A program made the position numbers and the translations under genes. From AcAMD-5 sp044343935 (lineage in GTDB: Bacteria > Actinomycetota > Actinomycetes > S36-B12 > UBA5976): 64,000 bases of DNA. This document shows, one piece after another, positions 35,176-42,978 of the stretch; position 1 is the stretch's first letter, and each line of letters begins with the position of its first letter. The stretch covers positions 62,001 through 126,000 of the forward strand of contig JBIJDU010000001.1 of the NCBI GenBank assembly GCA_044343935.1. The letters run 5' to 3'. The notes beneath the pieces are model-generated. The model worked only from the letters and a program-made list of their open reading frames with translations, was not told where the DNA came from and searched no databases.

Positions 35176-36021
35176 ATGATTAAGCGATCCACCGCAGCGA
35201 TAGTCGCTGGCCTGATGCTGATGTTTGGCATCGCCATCGGCGATCAGTTGCTGCCGCGCACCAGCAATGAATCAGTGCTGCCTGAGGTTACTGACTTAAT
35301 CATTAACGAGGGTTACTCAATTACACAGCAACAGACGCTAACTGCGGTGGCAATTGATGCCATGTTACGTGCCGCAGGAGATCAGTGGGGGCGTTATCAG
35401 CGTGACGCGGTAGCAGCGCAAGAGCCACAAGTTGTGACCCAGACGGTGAGTGTGACGCCGTTTAAACGGGCTGCGGTAATCAAGATTTCGCACTTTAGCG
35501 TTGGCACCAGTAAGCAAGTAAAACAAGAGATAATAAATCTAACTAATAACCAAGGCGTAGTGTTAGACCTGCGAGATAACAACGGTGGTTTGTTAGCTGA
35601 AGCGGTTGCGACTGCCTCATTATTTTTAGAAGAAGAATTGGTAACCACAGTTACCTCCAGGGCAGAAGAGCCCGTTACCTTGTATGCCGATGGGTCAGGC
35701 AAAAAGAATTTCTCAGTAGTGGTTCTCATTAATGCTGGCACTGCTTCAAGTGCTGAAATTGTTGCTAGTGCGCTGCAAGACCACGGTCGTGCGGTAGTAG
35801 TTGGTTCTCGCAGTTTTGGCAAAGCTTCGGTACAAGAAACATTTGAGCTTCCTGACAATTCAAAACTGCTGTTAACCGTTGGCAGATTTATCCGACCATC
35901 TGGTTTGGAAATTGATGGTCTAGGTGTGATGCCTGATGTGCCAGTTGCGGCAACGGGTGATCCATTAAGAATGGCGCTTAATGTGGCAGTTGGTTTAAAT
36001 GCCGCGGTTAGTGGGAAGTAA
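35176..36021 (+). CDS. S41 carboxyl-terminal processing protease lacking PDZ
   Basis: A signal-anchor (STAAIVAGLMLMFGIAIGD) leads a 281-residue protease. The catalytic Ser is in GTASSAEIVASAL and the Lys in SRSFGKASVQE, the CtpA-type dyad; VVLDLRDNNGGLLAEAV precedes them. Family members usually have ~400 residues with a PDZ domain between the N-terminal helices and the catalytic core. Here the helical LRAAGDQWGRYQ region runs almost straight into the core, so the PDZ is missing. smpB follows after two bases. Confidence 0.88.
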   Translation: MIKRSTAAIVAGLMLMFGIAIGDQLLPRTSNESVLPEVTDLIINEGYSITQQQTLTAVAIDAMLRAAGDQWGRYQRDAVAAQEPQVVTQTVSVTPFKRAAVIKISHFSVGTSKQVKQEIINLTNNQGVVLDLRDNNGGLLAEAVATASLFLEEELVTTVTSRAEEPVTLYADGSGKKNFSVVVLINAGTASSAEIVASALQDHGRAVVVGSRSFGKASVQETFELPDNSKLLLTVGRFIRPSGLEIDGLGVMPDVPVAATGDPLRMALNVAVGLNAAVSGK

Positions 36022-36023
36022 TC

Positions 36024-36500
36024 ATGGCGCGCGAGCAAGGGCGAAAATTAATCGCTCAGAATAAGAAAGCCCGGCACGATTATCTACTTGGGGACACTTA
36101 TGAAGCTGGAATTCAACTAGTTGGCACTGAGGTTAAATCACTACGCGCTGGACGCGCATCTTTGGTTGATGGATACGCTGAAATCCGGAATGGTGAAGCC
36201 TGGTTGCGCAATATTCATATTCCAGAGTATGAGCAAGGGTCTTGGACTAATCACGAGCCGCGGCGAGCGCGAAAATTATTGCTAAAGCGAGATCAATTGC
36301 GTAAGTTAATGAAAGCAACTAAAGAAAAAGGCACCACTATTGTGCCAGTTTCACTCTACTTTAAGGATGGGTTTGCCAAAGTTGAAATTGCTGTCGCCAC
36401 CGGTAAGCAAGCTCATGACAAGCGGCAATCCATTGCAGCGCGAGACGCTGCCAAGGAAGCCGCTCGCGCCATGGGGCGCCGCGCTAAAGGTGATGAATAG
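36024..36500 (+). CDS. smpB: SsrA-binding protein SmpB
   Basis: Binds tmRNA and guides it into stalled ribosomes for trans-translation. The 158 residues have the OB-fold core (IQLVGTEVKSLRAGRASLVDGY in two strands), the AEIRNGEAWLRNIHIPEYEQG loop, and the basic C-terminal tail (HDKRQSIAARDAAKEAARAMGRR) that becomes helical in the mRNA channel. It directly precedes ssrA, its RNA partner, as in many bacteria. Confidence 0.96.
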   Translation: MAREQGRKLIAQNKKARHDYLLGDTYEAGIQLVGTEVKSLRAGRASLVDGYAEIRNGEAWLRNIHIPEYEQGSWTNHEPRRARKLLLKRDQLRKLMKATKEKGTTIVPVSLYFKDGFAKVEIAVATGKQAHDKRQSIAARDAAKEAARAMGRRAKGDE

Positions 36501-36578
36501 TTAAGAGTTACGCCCAAAGTAGTTACTCACCAAACTTGACCCAAATATCTAAGTTATCCTTTGGTTATAACTAAATAG

Positions 36579-36953
36579 GGGGGTGAACGGCTTCGACATC
36601 GTTCGAAATGACAGTTGAAGCGGGCAGAGAAGCAATGGTTATCTCTCAAACATTCCATTGAAAAACATAAATGCCAAACCTATGGCTAATGATTTCGCCC
36701 TTGCTGCTTAATAAGTAGTAAGCCCGAATCCGTCGACCCAGGGCTGCTTCCTTCCTGGTGTTCGGCGTCGCTGCGGAAGCTCACAGCGCGTGGGGGTCAC
36801 GACCACGCTATGGACATCTTTTTGTGACTTGAGCCAAGTGTTGCGACGGGCCACGAGATGCGCAACGGCTGACTACTTAATATTGTGGCTGCGCCCGGAG
36901 AATGCCTGAAGTTACGACGTTGGACGCGGGTTCGATTCCCGCCACCTCCACCA
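36579..36953 (+). ncRNA. ssrA: Transfer-messenger RNA (tmRNA)
   Basis: The 5' end GGGGGTG pairs with CACCTCC before the encoded CCA to form the acceptor stem; the 3' T arm reads GCGGG-TTCGATT-CCCGC. The tag frame is at 36673-36708 (AKPMANDFALAA, then TAA and a nearby second in-frame-free stop cluster), ending in the ALAA degron seen by ClpXP. TATAAC at 36566-36571 is a good -10, seven bases before the 5' end. smpB is next door. Downstream accessory genes begin ~100 bases after the CCA, consistent with use of the 3' end as an integration site. Confidence 0.95.
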
Positions 36954-37051
36954 TTTCTGAATCCCTCAACTCGGGGTGTCTAACCCATCTGCGTTTGTTT
37001 TTCAGCCTTCTTATGTTAATATTTCTATATCTCTAGTAGAAATATAGGTTT
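36954..37051. promoter_or_regulatory. Island-entry region with 9-9-9 inverted repeat
   Basis: Between ssrA and the first accessory gene lies a perfect inverted repeat ATATTTCTA ... TAGAAATAT (37019-37027 and 37037-37045, nine-base spacer), ending seven bases before the ATG. The size and position suit a repressor operator over the start region. No regulator gene is found in the cluster. Confidence 0.55.
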
Positions 37052-38341
37052 ATGAAGTCGATAGCATTGATTGGCGGCGGCGCCTCTGGCCTGTTGGTAG
37101 CTGCGAACTTACTAAGAAAATCTAATCAACCCTTAGCAATCAAGGTGATAGAGCCAAACCCGGAACTGGGAAGCGGCATTGCATATGGGACCGATGATTT
37201 AGATCATCTGCTAAATGTGCCAGCTTCTCGGATGAGTGCATTTGTCGAAGACGCAAATTCACTTTGTGATTGGTTGGGAGTTTCTGGAGATACATTTATC
37301 TCTAGAGCAGATTATCGCAGATATTTGCAAGCGATGTTACAAAAGACAATTGCAGAATCAAGTGGAAAGCACTCATTTGAACATATCGTTAAAAGAGTTG
37401 AAGGAATTAATCGCAGTGGTTCTATGTGGGAATGTGAGTTAGCTGACGGGAGTACGCAGCTAGCTGATTTCGTTGTTTTAGCTACAGGTCATCAAAAGAT
37501 AATAATTCCAGAAGCATTGCAACCATATATAAAGAATCCAGGTGTAACAGCTGACGTTTGGCAGCAGTCGATAGATACCAAGCACAACAGAGTCGCCATT
37601 ATTGGAACTGGTTTGACTTTCTACGATGTAACGCTCTCATACCTACGTGAGAACCCTCACGCCAAAATTCACGGCATTTCGAGAAATGGTCTTTTGCCTT
37701 CACCGCATTTAAGGCATCGTGAACCACCTTTACCAGTTCCAAATGTAGTGAAATCTTCAGCTCAAGCTATCAGAGACTACTTAGTTGCCTCCGGTGAAAA
37801 ATGGCGTGAGGCTCAAGATGGGATAAGGCACGATCTTCAAGAAATCTGGTCAGATTTTCCAGATACCGAAAAGAGAAAGTTCTTAGACAAATACTTTAGG
37901 TGGTGGAATGTTTTGCGACATCGATCGGCACCAGACGCTCACGACAGAATGCAGGATTACATTTCAAGCAACAAAGTTGAAATAGTAAAGGACGAGGTAA
38001 AAGATATTGAGAGCATAGGTCAGTCCTTCACGATAAATCTAAGTTCTGGCACAAATATTGAGGTTGATCAGATAATTAATTGCTGTGGAAACTCTTTTGA
38101 GGTAAGTAACCCGCTAATCAAAAAACTTATCGACATTGGCGTCGCCAAACCTGGCCCACTTCAATTAGGAATTTCAGTAAGCACGAAAACCTTACAGGTT
38201 AAGAGTAAAAACGGTGAAGTTCATAATGAAATGTTTGCAATTGGCCCAATTCTGGTGGGAGAGTTACTCGAAACAACCGCAATTCCCGAGATCAAAATTC
38301 AAGCTAACCATATCGCTGAACAAATCATGAATTCAAAATAA
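37052..38341 (+). CDS. FAD/NAD(P)-binding protein (YdhS/NAD_binding_9 type)
   Basis: A 429-residue flavoprotein-like protein. The N-terminal Rossmann motif is IALIGGGASGLLVAANLL; SGIAYGTDDLDHLLNVPASRM is characteristic of the NAD_binding_9 family that includes E. coli YdhS. A second nucleotide site follows (VAIIGTGLTFYDVTLSYL) and ATGHQ closes the FAD region. Reaction unknown; relatives oxidise or hydroxylate small molecules. It is the first gene behind ssrA and has an inverted repeat at its start. Codon use, with many AGA and ATA codons, looks unlike the flanking core genes. Confidence 0.8.
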   Translation: MKSIALIGGGASGLLVAANLLRKSNQPLAIKVIEPNPELGSGIAYGTDDLDHLLNVPASRMSAFVEDANSLCDWLGVSGDTFISRADYRRYLQAMLQKTIAESSGKHSFEHIVKRVEGINRSGSMWECELADGSTQLADFVVLATGHQKIIIPEALQPYIKNPGVTADVWQQSIDTKHNRVAIIGTGLTFYDVTLSYLRENPHAKIHGISRNGLLPSPHLRHREPPLPVPNVVKSSAQAIRDYLVASGEKWREAQDGIRHDLQEIWSDFPDTEKRKFLDKYFRWWNVLRHRSAPDAHDRMQDYISSNKVEIVKDEVKDIESIGQSFTINLSSGTNIEVDQIINCCGNSFEVSNPLIKKLIDIGVAKPGPLQLGISVSTKTLQVKSKNGEVHNEMFAIGPILVGELLETTAIPEIKIQANHIAEQIMNSK

Positions 38342-38385
38342 TTCTCAGGTCCAAATTTCATCAAGACAAATTATGACAAATATGG

Positions 38386-38399
38386 AGCCAAGCTTGGCT
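38386..38399. repeat. 14-base perfect palindrome
   Basis: AGCCAAGCTTGGCT lies 45 bases after the flavoprotein stop. It could fold as a short hairpin or act as a protein site; it is followed by TTCCTT, a poor terminator tail. The remaining ~110 bases before the next promoter show nothing else. Confidence 0.45.
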
Positions 38400-38510
38400 T
38401 TCCTTGCTCCTAACGCTAAATAGTCAGTAGTTAAGATCTAGTCCCAGGTGAAACCGATATCTGAAAGTTAGGGTAGTCATTTAAATCTGAATGATTCACA
38501 AAGATTTACT

Positions 38511-38547
38511 TTGACCAAGCATCAAAGAAGCAGATAAGATTTTGGTT
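38511..38547 (+). promoter_or_regulatory. Complete sigma-70 type leaderless promoter
   Basis: TTGACC (38511-38516), 18-base spacer, TAAGAT (38535-38540), then seven bases to the GTG of the dehydratase gene. It is the fullest promoter in the accessory block and marks the start of a three-gene operon. Confidence 0.72.
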
Positions 38548-39657
38548 GTGGATACCGTGGCGAATATAGAAACTTTCGAAGCTCGAGTTCCACTTCCTGC
38601 CCCACTTTCGGTCGGCACCGCAAAAATCACACATCGAACCTATTCTGTTGTTCGGATAACTACTTCAGATGGATTGATCGGAGTCGGCTACTGCTATAGC
38701 AGGGGATTGCCAATTTCTAAAATCATTCAAGATTCGATGGCCCCAGTCGCAATGGGTAAAACGGCAGAATCCCCTGCTGAAATTCGTAACCTTGTGTTGG
38801 GCTTTAACTGGCAATCAGCCGAACATGGAACGGTAACGGCAGCAGCAAGTGCTATCGATATGGCGCTATATGACATCCTCGCCAAAAGAAAGAATCAGAG
38901 TGTTGCGCATTATTTAGGATCAACAGTCACTGAAATTCCTGTTTATAGCGTAATCGGTTACCACTACGGCACAAACAATGATGGATTGGCTGCTGAAGTT
39001 CAGTTCGCACTTAGCAAAGGGATTAAGTCTTTCAAAATGGTGATGGGTGCCGACACTCCAGCGCGAGATTATGAGAGAGTTAAAATCGTACGAGAGCTGA
39101 TTGGCACTAAATCATTACTTGCGTTAGATGCGTTTCGTACATTAGGAAATCTGGAAAATGCAATCAAGCGAGTTAGTATGATTAGCGAATTTGACATTGC
39201 ATTTATTGAAGATCCATTTCTAGAATCAGAAGGACTACTGGCAATTGCGCTTCGTGAGGCTACCGGTGTTCCAGTGTCTTTCGGCGAATCTTTGGCATCA
39301 GCAAAAATGGCGAAACAAGTTATGCATTACAACCAGACGGACATTTTGCGAGTGGATGCCCTAGTAATTGGTGGTGTTGATCAATTTCTAGAGGCGACCG
39401 AAGCGGCACATCAGCACGGGAAAACCTATGCGACCCATATCCACACGGAAATTCATTCACAGTTGGCTGCTGCGACTCAAAATCTATATCCGGGCGGACT
39501 TGAGTATTTAGATCCCAGTTATGAAATAGATCTGTTTCATCATTTATTAACGGAACCCATCAAAATTGCAAATGGAAATGCCGTTTTGAGTCAAGAGCCT
39601 GGTTTTGGAATTAATTGGGATTGGGATGCAATTCTTAAATTCTCACAAGAAACGTGA
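38548..39657 (+). CDS. Mandelate racemase/muconate lactonizing family dehydratase
   Basis: An enolase-superfamily enzyme of 369 residues, mandelate-racemase subgroup. Numbering from the GTG, the metal ligands are Asp194 (LALDAF), Glu221 (IEDP) and Glu247 (FGES); the bases are Lys163 (FKMVMG) and the Asp270-His297 dyad (RVDA, THIHTE). This set usually marks acid-sugar dehydratases, which convert aldonates or aldarates to 2-keto-3-deoxy acids. The substrate is not known. The GTG follows a full promoter; a TTG two codons earlier is less likely. The kinase gene follows after six bases. Confidence 0.87.
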   Translation: MDTVANIETFEARVPLPAPLSVGTAKITHRTYSVVRITTSDGLIGVGYCYSRGLPISKIIQDSMAPVAMGKTAESPAEIRNLVLGFNWQSAEHGTVTAAASAIDMALYDILAKRKNQSVAHYLGSTVTEIPVYSVIGYHYGTNNDGLAAEVQFALSKGIKSFKMVMGADTPARDYERVKIVRELIGTKSLLALDAFRTLGNLENAIKRVSMISEFDIAFIEDPFLESEGLLAIALREATGVPVSFGESLASAKMAKQVMHYNQTDILRVDALVIGGVDQFLEATEAAHQHGKTYATHIHTEIHSQLAAATQNLYPGGLEYLDPSYEIDLFHHLLTEPIKIANGNAVLSQEPGFGINWDWDAILKFSQET

Positions 39658-39663
39658 ATAGTT

Positions 39664-40650
39664 ATGTCTTTGAATCTACTTAATGAGAACACTGTTGTTG
39701 ATTATTTGATAAGTCGTGGAGTTATTGAATCTAATGAGAAAGTAATTGTTGAAGAATTGACAGGTGGTGTTTCAAATACGGTTCTATCAATCAAATCGGA
39801 TACAGTAGATTTGGTCCTGAAACAAGCTTTACCAGTGTTAAAGGTAGCCCAGCATTGGGAAGCAGATCCAAGAAGAGCTGTAGTTGAAGCTAATGCATTG
39901 AAGTTGTACAACTCAATCACCCCGTATCAGGTGCCGAATCTGGTTTTTCTGGATCCAGAAGCATTCGTGCTGATTATGGAACGAGTCCCTCGACTTTGCA
40001 GCGTGTGGCGATCAGATCTTTTATCAGGAAAATTTGACTTTAATGTGGCTGAGGTGCTTGGAAATACTTTAGCGAAATGGCATCTTTTTGGTGAAGAAAA
40101 TTATTCAAAATTGCAGGACTTTCAAGAAGATGAATTGTTTGAACAATTGCGAATAGATCCATTTTATCGATTTGTGGCAAGTAAGAATCCAACGATTCAG
40201 AATAGTATTCAAATACTTATTGATGAATTAGAGCAACAACGAATTACACTTGTGCATGGAGACTTTTCACCAAAAAATATCATGGTCTCTGAATCTGGTT
40301 CAGTTTATGTATTGGACTTTGAGGTAACCCACTTAGGTAACCCAGTATTTGATTTGGCCTTTTTGTTGGGTCATTTAATGTGCAAATTCTTTCGTGCTCC
40401 CGAGAAAGACGAGAAAGAAATTGCAGAAATGGCTATCCGCTTTACTTCAAGTTATCAAGCAATTCGTGACCTACCAGAGTCGCTGGCGCACCACACGGCG
40501 CTAATCTCACTTGCGCGAGTTGAAGGAAAATCTCCAGTTGATTATCTAGACTCTAGCCAGCAAAAGAAACTGCAAACCTACACGAAGGAAGTATTATCTA
40601 ATCCAATTGGAATAGATACTCACAAACTATTTGATTCGAGCCAAAAATGA
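39664..40650 (+). CDS. APH-fold small-molecule kinase, MtnK-like
   Basis: A 328-residue phosphotransferase of the aminoglycoside/choline kinase fold. The catalytic loop is HGDFSPKN with Asp200, and the metal Asp218 lies in LDFE. LVLKQALPVLKV resembles the beta-strand of 5-methylthioribose kinase, but no other methionine-salvage gene is present. It probably phosphorylates a hydroxyl on a small acid or sugar made by the neighbouring dehydratase. Its stop overlaps the enolase-like start (ATGA), so kinase and lyase are translated in a fixed ratio. Confidence 0.82.
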   Translation: MSLNLLNENTVVDYLISRGVIESNEKVIVEELTGGVSNTVLSIKSDTVDLVLKQALPVLKVAQHWEADPRRAVVEANALKLYNSITPYQVPNLVFLDPEAFVLIMERVPRLCSVWRSDLLSGKFDFNVAEVLGNTLAKWHLFGEENYSKLQDFQEDELFEQLRIDPFYRFVASKNPTIQNSIQILIDELEQQRITLVHGDFSPKNIMVSESGSVYVLDFEVTHLGNPVFDLAFLLGHLMCKFFRAPEKDEKEIAEMAIRFTSSYQAIRDLPESLAHHTALISLARVEGKSPVDYLDSSQQKKLQTYTKEVLSNPIGIDTHKLFDSSQK

Positions 40651-41918
40651 AAATTGTTGATCTACTTGGCTATCAAGTCTTGGATTCCCGTGGTCGACCC
40701 ACAGTTGCTGCCCGAATTACTTTAGAAGACGGCAGTTCGCATAGTGCAAGGGTTCCCTCCGGAGCGTCAACGGGGCAACATGAAGCAGCAGAACTTCGTG
40801 ACGGCGATCTGGCTGGAATTAACAAATTTTATTATGGCCTATCAGTATCTAAAGCAGTTTTAAATATCAATAGCAAGATAAAGCCTGCCATGGTTGGGCT
40901 AGAAATTGATCTATCCAGTGTTGATCAAAAACTAACTGAATTAGATAGCTCCGAGCGATTTCAAAATTTAGGCGCAAACGCGACCCTAGCAGTCTCGCTG
41001 GCTTCTAGTATGGCAGCAGCGCACCAGCAGCAGAAGTCACTAGCAAGATATTTTCAACCAACTGGCAAGTTACTCATTCCGATGCCGATGGTAAATATCC
41101 TTTCCGGTGGCGCACATGCGAATCGGGGAATGGATATCCAGGATGTGTTGATAATTCCACATGGTGCTAACTCTTTCTCTGAAGCCATTGCTTGGGCGGC
41201 GGGGATTAGGGAAGCGGCCGCCAGAATTGGACAGCGCAACGGAATGGTTACTCATTTAGTTGCAGATGAGGGTGGCTTGGGGATAGCCTTTAAGTCGATT
41301 AACACTGCTTGTGAATTTATAGTAGAGGTCATTGACTCTGTAGGGCTTACCGTAGGCAAAGAAATTAGTTTGGCACTTGATATCGCTGCAACGCAATTTT
41401 TTCAAGAGAACAAGTATCACCTGACTAATGCCAACCAAAGCCTTTCTAGCAAAGAGTTTGTGCGGTATTTAACTAATTTGGTTAATGAATTTCCAATAGT
41501 TTCAATAGAAGATCCTTTTGCCGAGGATGATTGGGAATCTTGGATTGAATTTAATGAGGCTGCTCCCAATACCCTTCAAATAATGGGCGATGATTTACTA
41601 ACGACAAATCTGTCTCGACTAGAACGTTCGATTTCAGAAAAAGCTGCAAATGCTGTATTGATAAAACCAAATCAAAATGGATTAGTTACTAACACTCATA
41701 AAGTTGTTCATAAAGCCAAACAAGCACATTTCCGAACAGTGGTATCAGCTCGATCTGGTGAAACTGAAGACTCTTGGCTGGCCGATCTAGCTGTAGGTTG
41801 GGGTGCTGGACAGATCAAGGTTGGTTCAACCCATGGATCCGAGCGCACCAGCAAATGGAACAGACTTTTGGAGTTAGAGCAGCTTGAAGATTGCTTTTTT
41901 TCAAATCCGTTTAAATAA
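40647..41918 (+). CDS. Enolase paralogue with altered active site
   Basis: A 423-residue homologue of enolase, roughly half identical to the housekeeping copy by eye. It keeps the SGASTG loop, His157, Glu208 (ADEGG), the IEDP and GDD metal ligands and the base Lys340 (LIKPNQ). Two catalytic-site residues differ: the invariant Glu of DIQEF is Asp166, and SHRSGET has become SARSGET (Ala368 for His363). The AHAD loop reads AHANR. It should still bind magnesium and abstract a proton, but on a substrate other than 2-phosphoglycerate. It is coupled to the kinase gene by a four-base overlap. Confidence 0.88.
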   Translation: MKIVDLLGYQVLDSRGRPTVAARITLEDGSSHSARVPSGASTGQHEAAELRDGDLAGINKFYYGLSVSKAVLNINSKIKPAMVGLEIDLSSVDQKLTELDSSERFQNLGANATLAVSLASSMAAAHQQQKSLARYFQPTGKLLIPMPMVNILSGGAHANRGMDIQDVLIIPHGANSFSEAIAWAAGIREAAARIGQRNGMVTHLVADEGGLGIAFKSINTACEFIVEVIDSVGLTVGKEISLALDIAATQFFQENKYHLTNANQSLSSKEFVRYLTNLVNEFPIVSIEDPFAEDDWESWIEFNEAAPNTLQIMGDDLLTTNLSRLERSISEKAANAVLIKPNQNGLVTNTHKVVHKAKQAHFRTVVSARSGETEDSWLADLAVGWGAGQIKVGSTHGSERTSKWNRLLELEQLEDCFFSNPFK

Positions 41919-41928
41919 GCTTTATTTG

Positions 41929-42978
41929 TTAAATAAATTCTGGAATTTTCACTTGATATCGATCAGCAACTTCAAGAATATTCGTTATCACACCTTGGGT
42001 TAACGATATGCCAGATTTATCTCGGTCCGTTAATGTTTTGTGCTCAAATTCCCCAGGCATTAGGACGCTATTGGGAGTTCCGGCATTATGCATAATTAGT
42101 TCAAATTCTCTTCCTACCGATTGAAAGAGCGCAATGCTGGCAAACCTAGATACATCCACACCAATTAGTACTGTGCCATTTCCATAGCCACTGTCTGAAA
42201 TTGCAGCTGGCATGTTTCCAGACAAGATTCCGGCGGCTAAATCGATCAAAACCGAGATACCTGAACCTTTATGGCCGCCGAAGGTTAAGAGTGAGCCACC
42301 ATTAGCTAAGTCATCAGCATTAGTTGTGAAATTACCATCTTTGTCTAAGAGCAATCCGGGTGGCAATTCTTCGCCGCTCATGCCAGCCAGAATGATCTTT
42401 CCAGCAGCAACGATCGCAGTAGAGAAATCCAATACGTAGTTAAATTCACCACTCCCTGGCAATGCCCAGGCAAATGGGTTAGTTCCCATAACTCGTTTAT
42501 AGCCACCGAAGGGCGCAACAATCGGTCCACCAGTATTGCAAAATGCGATTCCCATCAAGCCGGCAGTTGCCATTAAATCCACATATTCACCTAAGCGTCC
42601 AACATGATTTGTTCGCTTTAGAACTACTGTTGCGGTGCCATATTGTTTAGTTAAGTCAACTAGTTTTTCGGTCGCTAAATATGATGCCGTTTGACCCCAA
42701 CCCCAATTCCCATCAATCTCAGCGGTTGCTTCTTTCTCAAACGCAATCTTTGGTTGTGCGGCGGGAATTAAATGACCCTGTTCAACCCAGCCAGAATATT
42801 CAACAAGTCGAATAATGCCATGCGAATCGTGACCAACTAAGTTTGATAAAACCAATGATTTAGCCACCGCTGCGGCAGCAGGATCTGGTGCGCCCATAGC
42901 ACCAAGCACTCGCTTTGTTACATCAATTAAAGTTTGGCTGGAAAAGTTTCTTGTTGTATTAGACAAATTTTGCCTCAA
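41929..42978 (-). CDS. Malate/L-lactate dehydrogenase family oxidoreductase (LDH2/MDH2 type)
   Basis: A 349-residue NAD(P)-dependent dehydrogenase of the non-Rossmann family that includes YlbC, ureidoglycolate, diketogulonate and L-sulfolactate dehydrogenases. LVGHDSHGIIRLVEY carries the catalytic His region, with GTNPFAWALPG, DFSTAIVAAGKI and GGHKGSGISVLIDL downstream. It should interconvert a 2-hydroxy and a 2-keto acid. It is on the opposite strand from the dehydratase operon and ends 10 bases from the enolase-like gene. The 5' end overlaps the hydratase gene by 20 bases. Confidence 0.87.
   Translation of the reverse strand: MRQNLSNTTRNFSSQTLIDVTKRVLGAMGAPDPAAAAVAKSLVLSNLVGHDSHGIIRLVEYSGWVEQGHLIPAAQPKIAFEKEATAEIDGNWGWGQTASYLATEKLVDLTKQYGTATVVLKRTNHVGRLGEYVDLMATAGLMGIAFCNTGGPIVAPFGGYKRVMGTNPFAWALPGSGEFNYVLDFSTAIVAAGKIILAGMSGEELPPGLLLDKDGNFTTNADDLANGGSLLTFGGHKGSGISVLIDLAAGILSGNMPAAISDSGYGNGTVLIGVDVSRFASIALFQSVGREFELIMHNAGTPNSVLMPGEFEHKTLTDRDKSGISLTQGVITNILEVADRYQVKIPEFI

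Noticed and set aside
38386..38399. Strong terminator after the flavoprotein gene
   Set aside because: The palindrome has a short stem and no T-run, so I list it only as a palindrome.
39664..40650. Genuine methionine-salvage kinase MtnK
   Set aside because: Only a strand motif resembles MtnK; no mtnA, mtnB or mtnD-type gene is near, and the neighbours act on hydroxy acids.
40647..41918. Phosphonate pathway (carboxyphosphonoenolpyruvate synthase type enolase)
   Set aside because: No PEP mutase or other phosphonate gene lies in the block.
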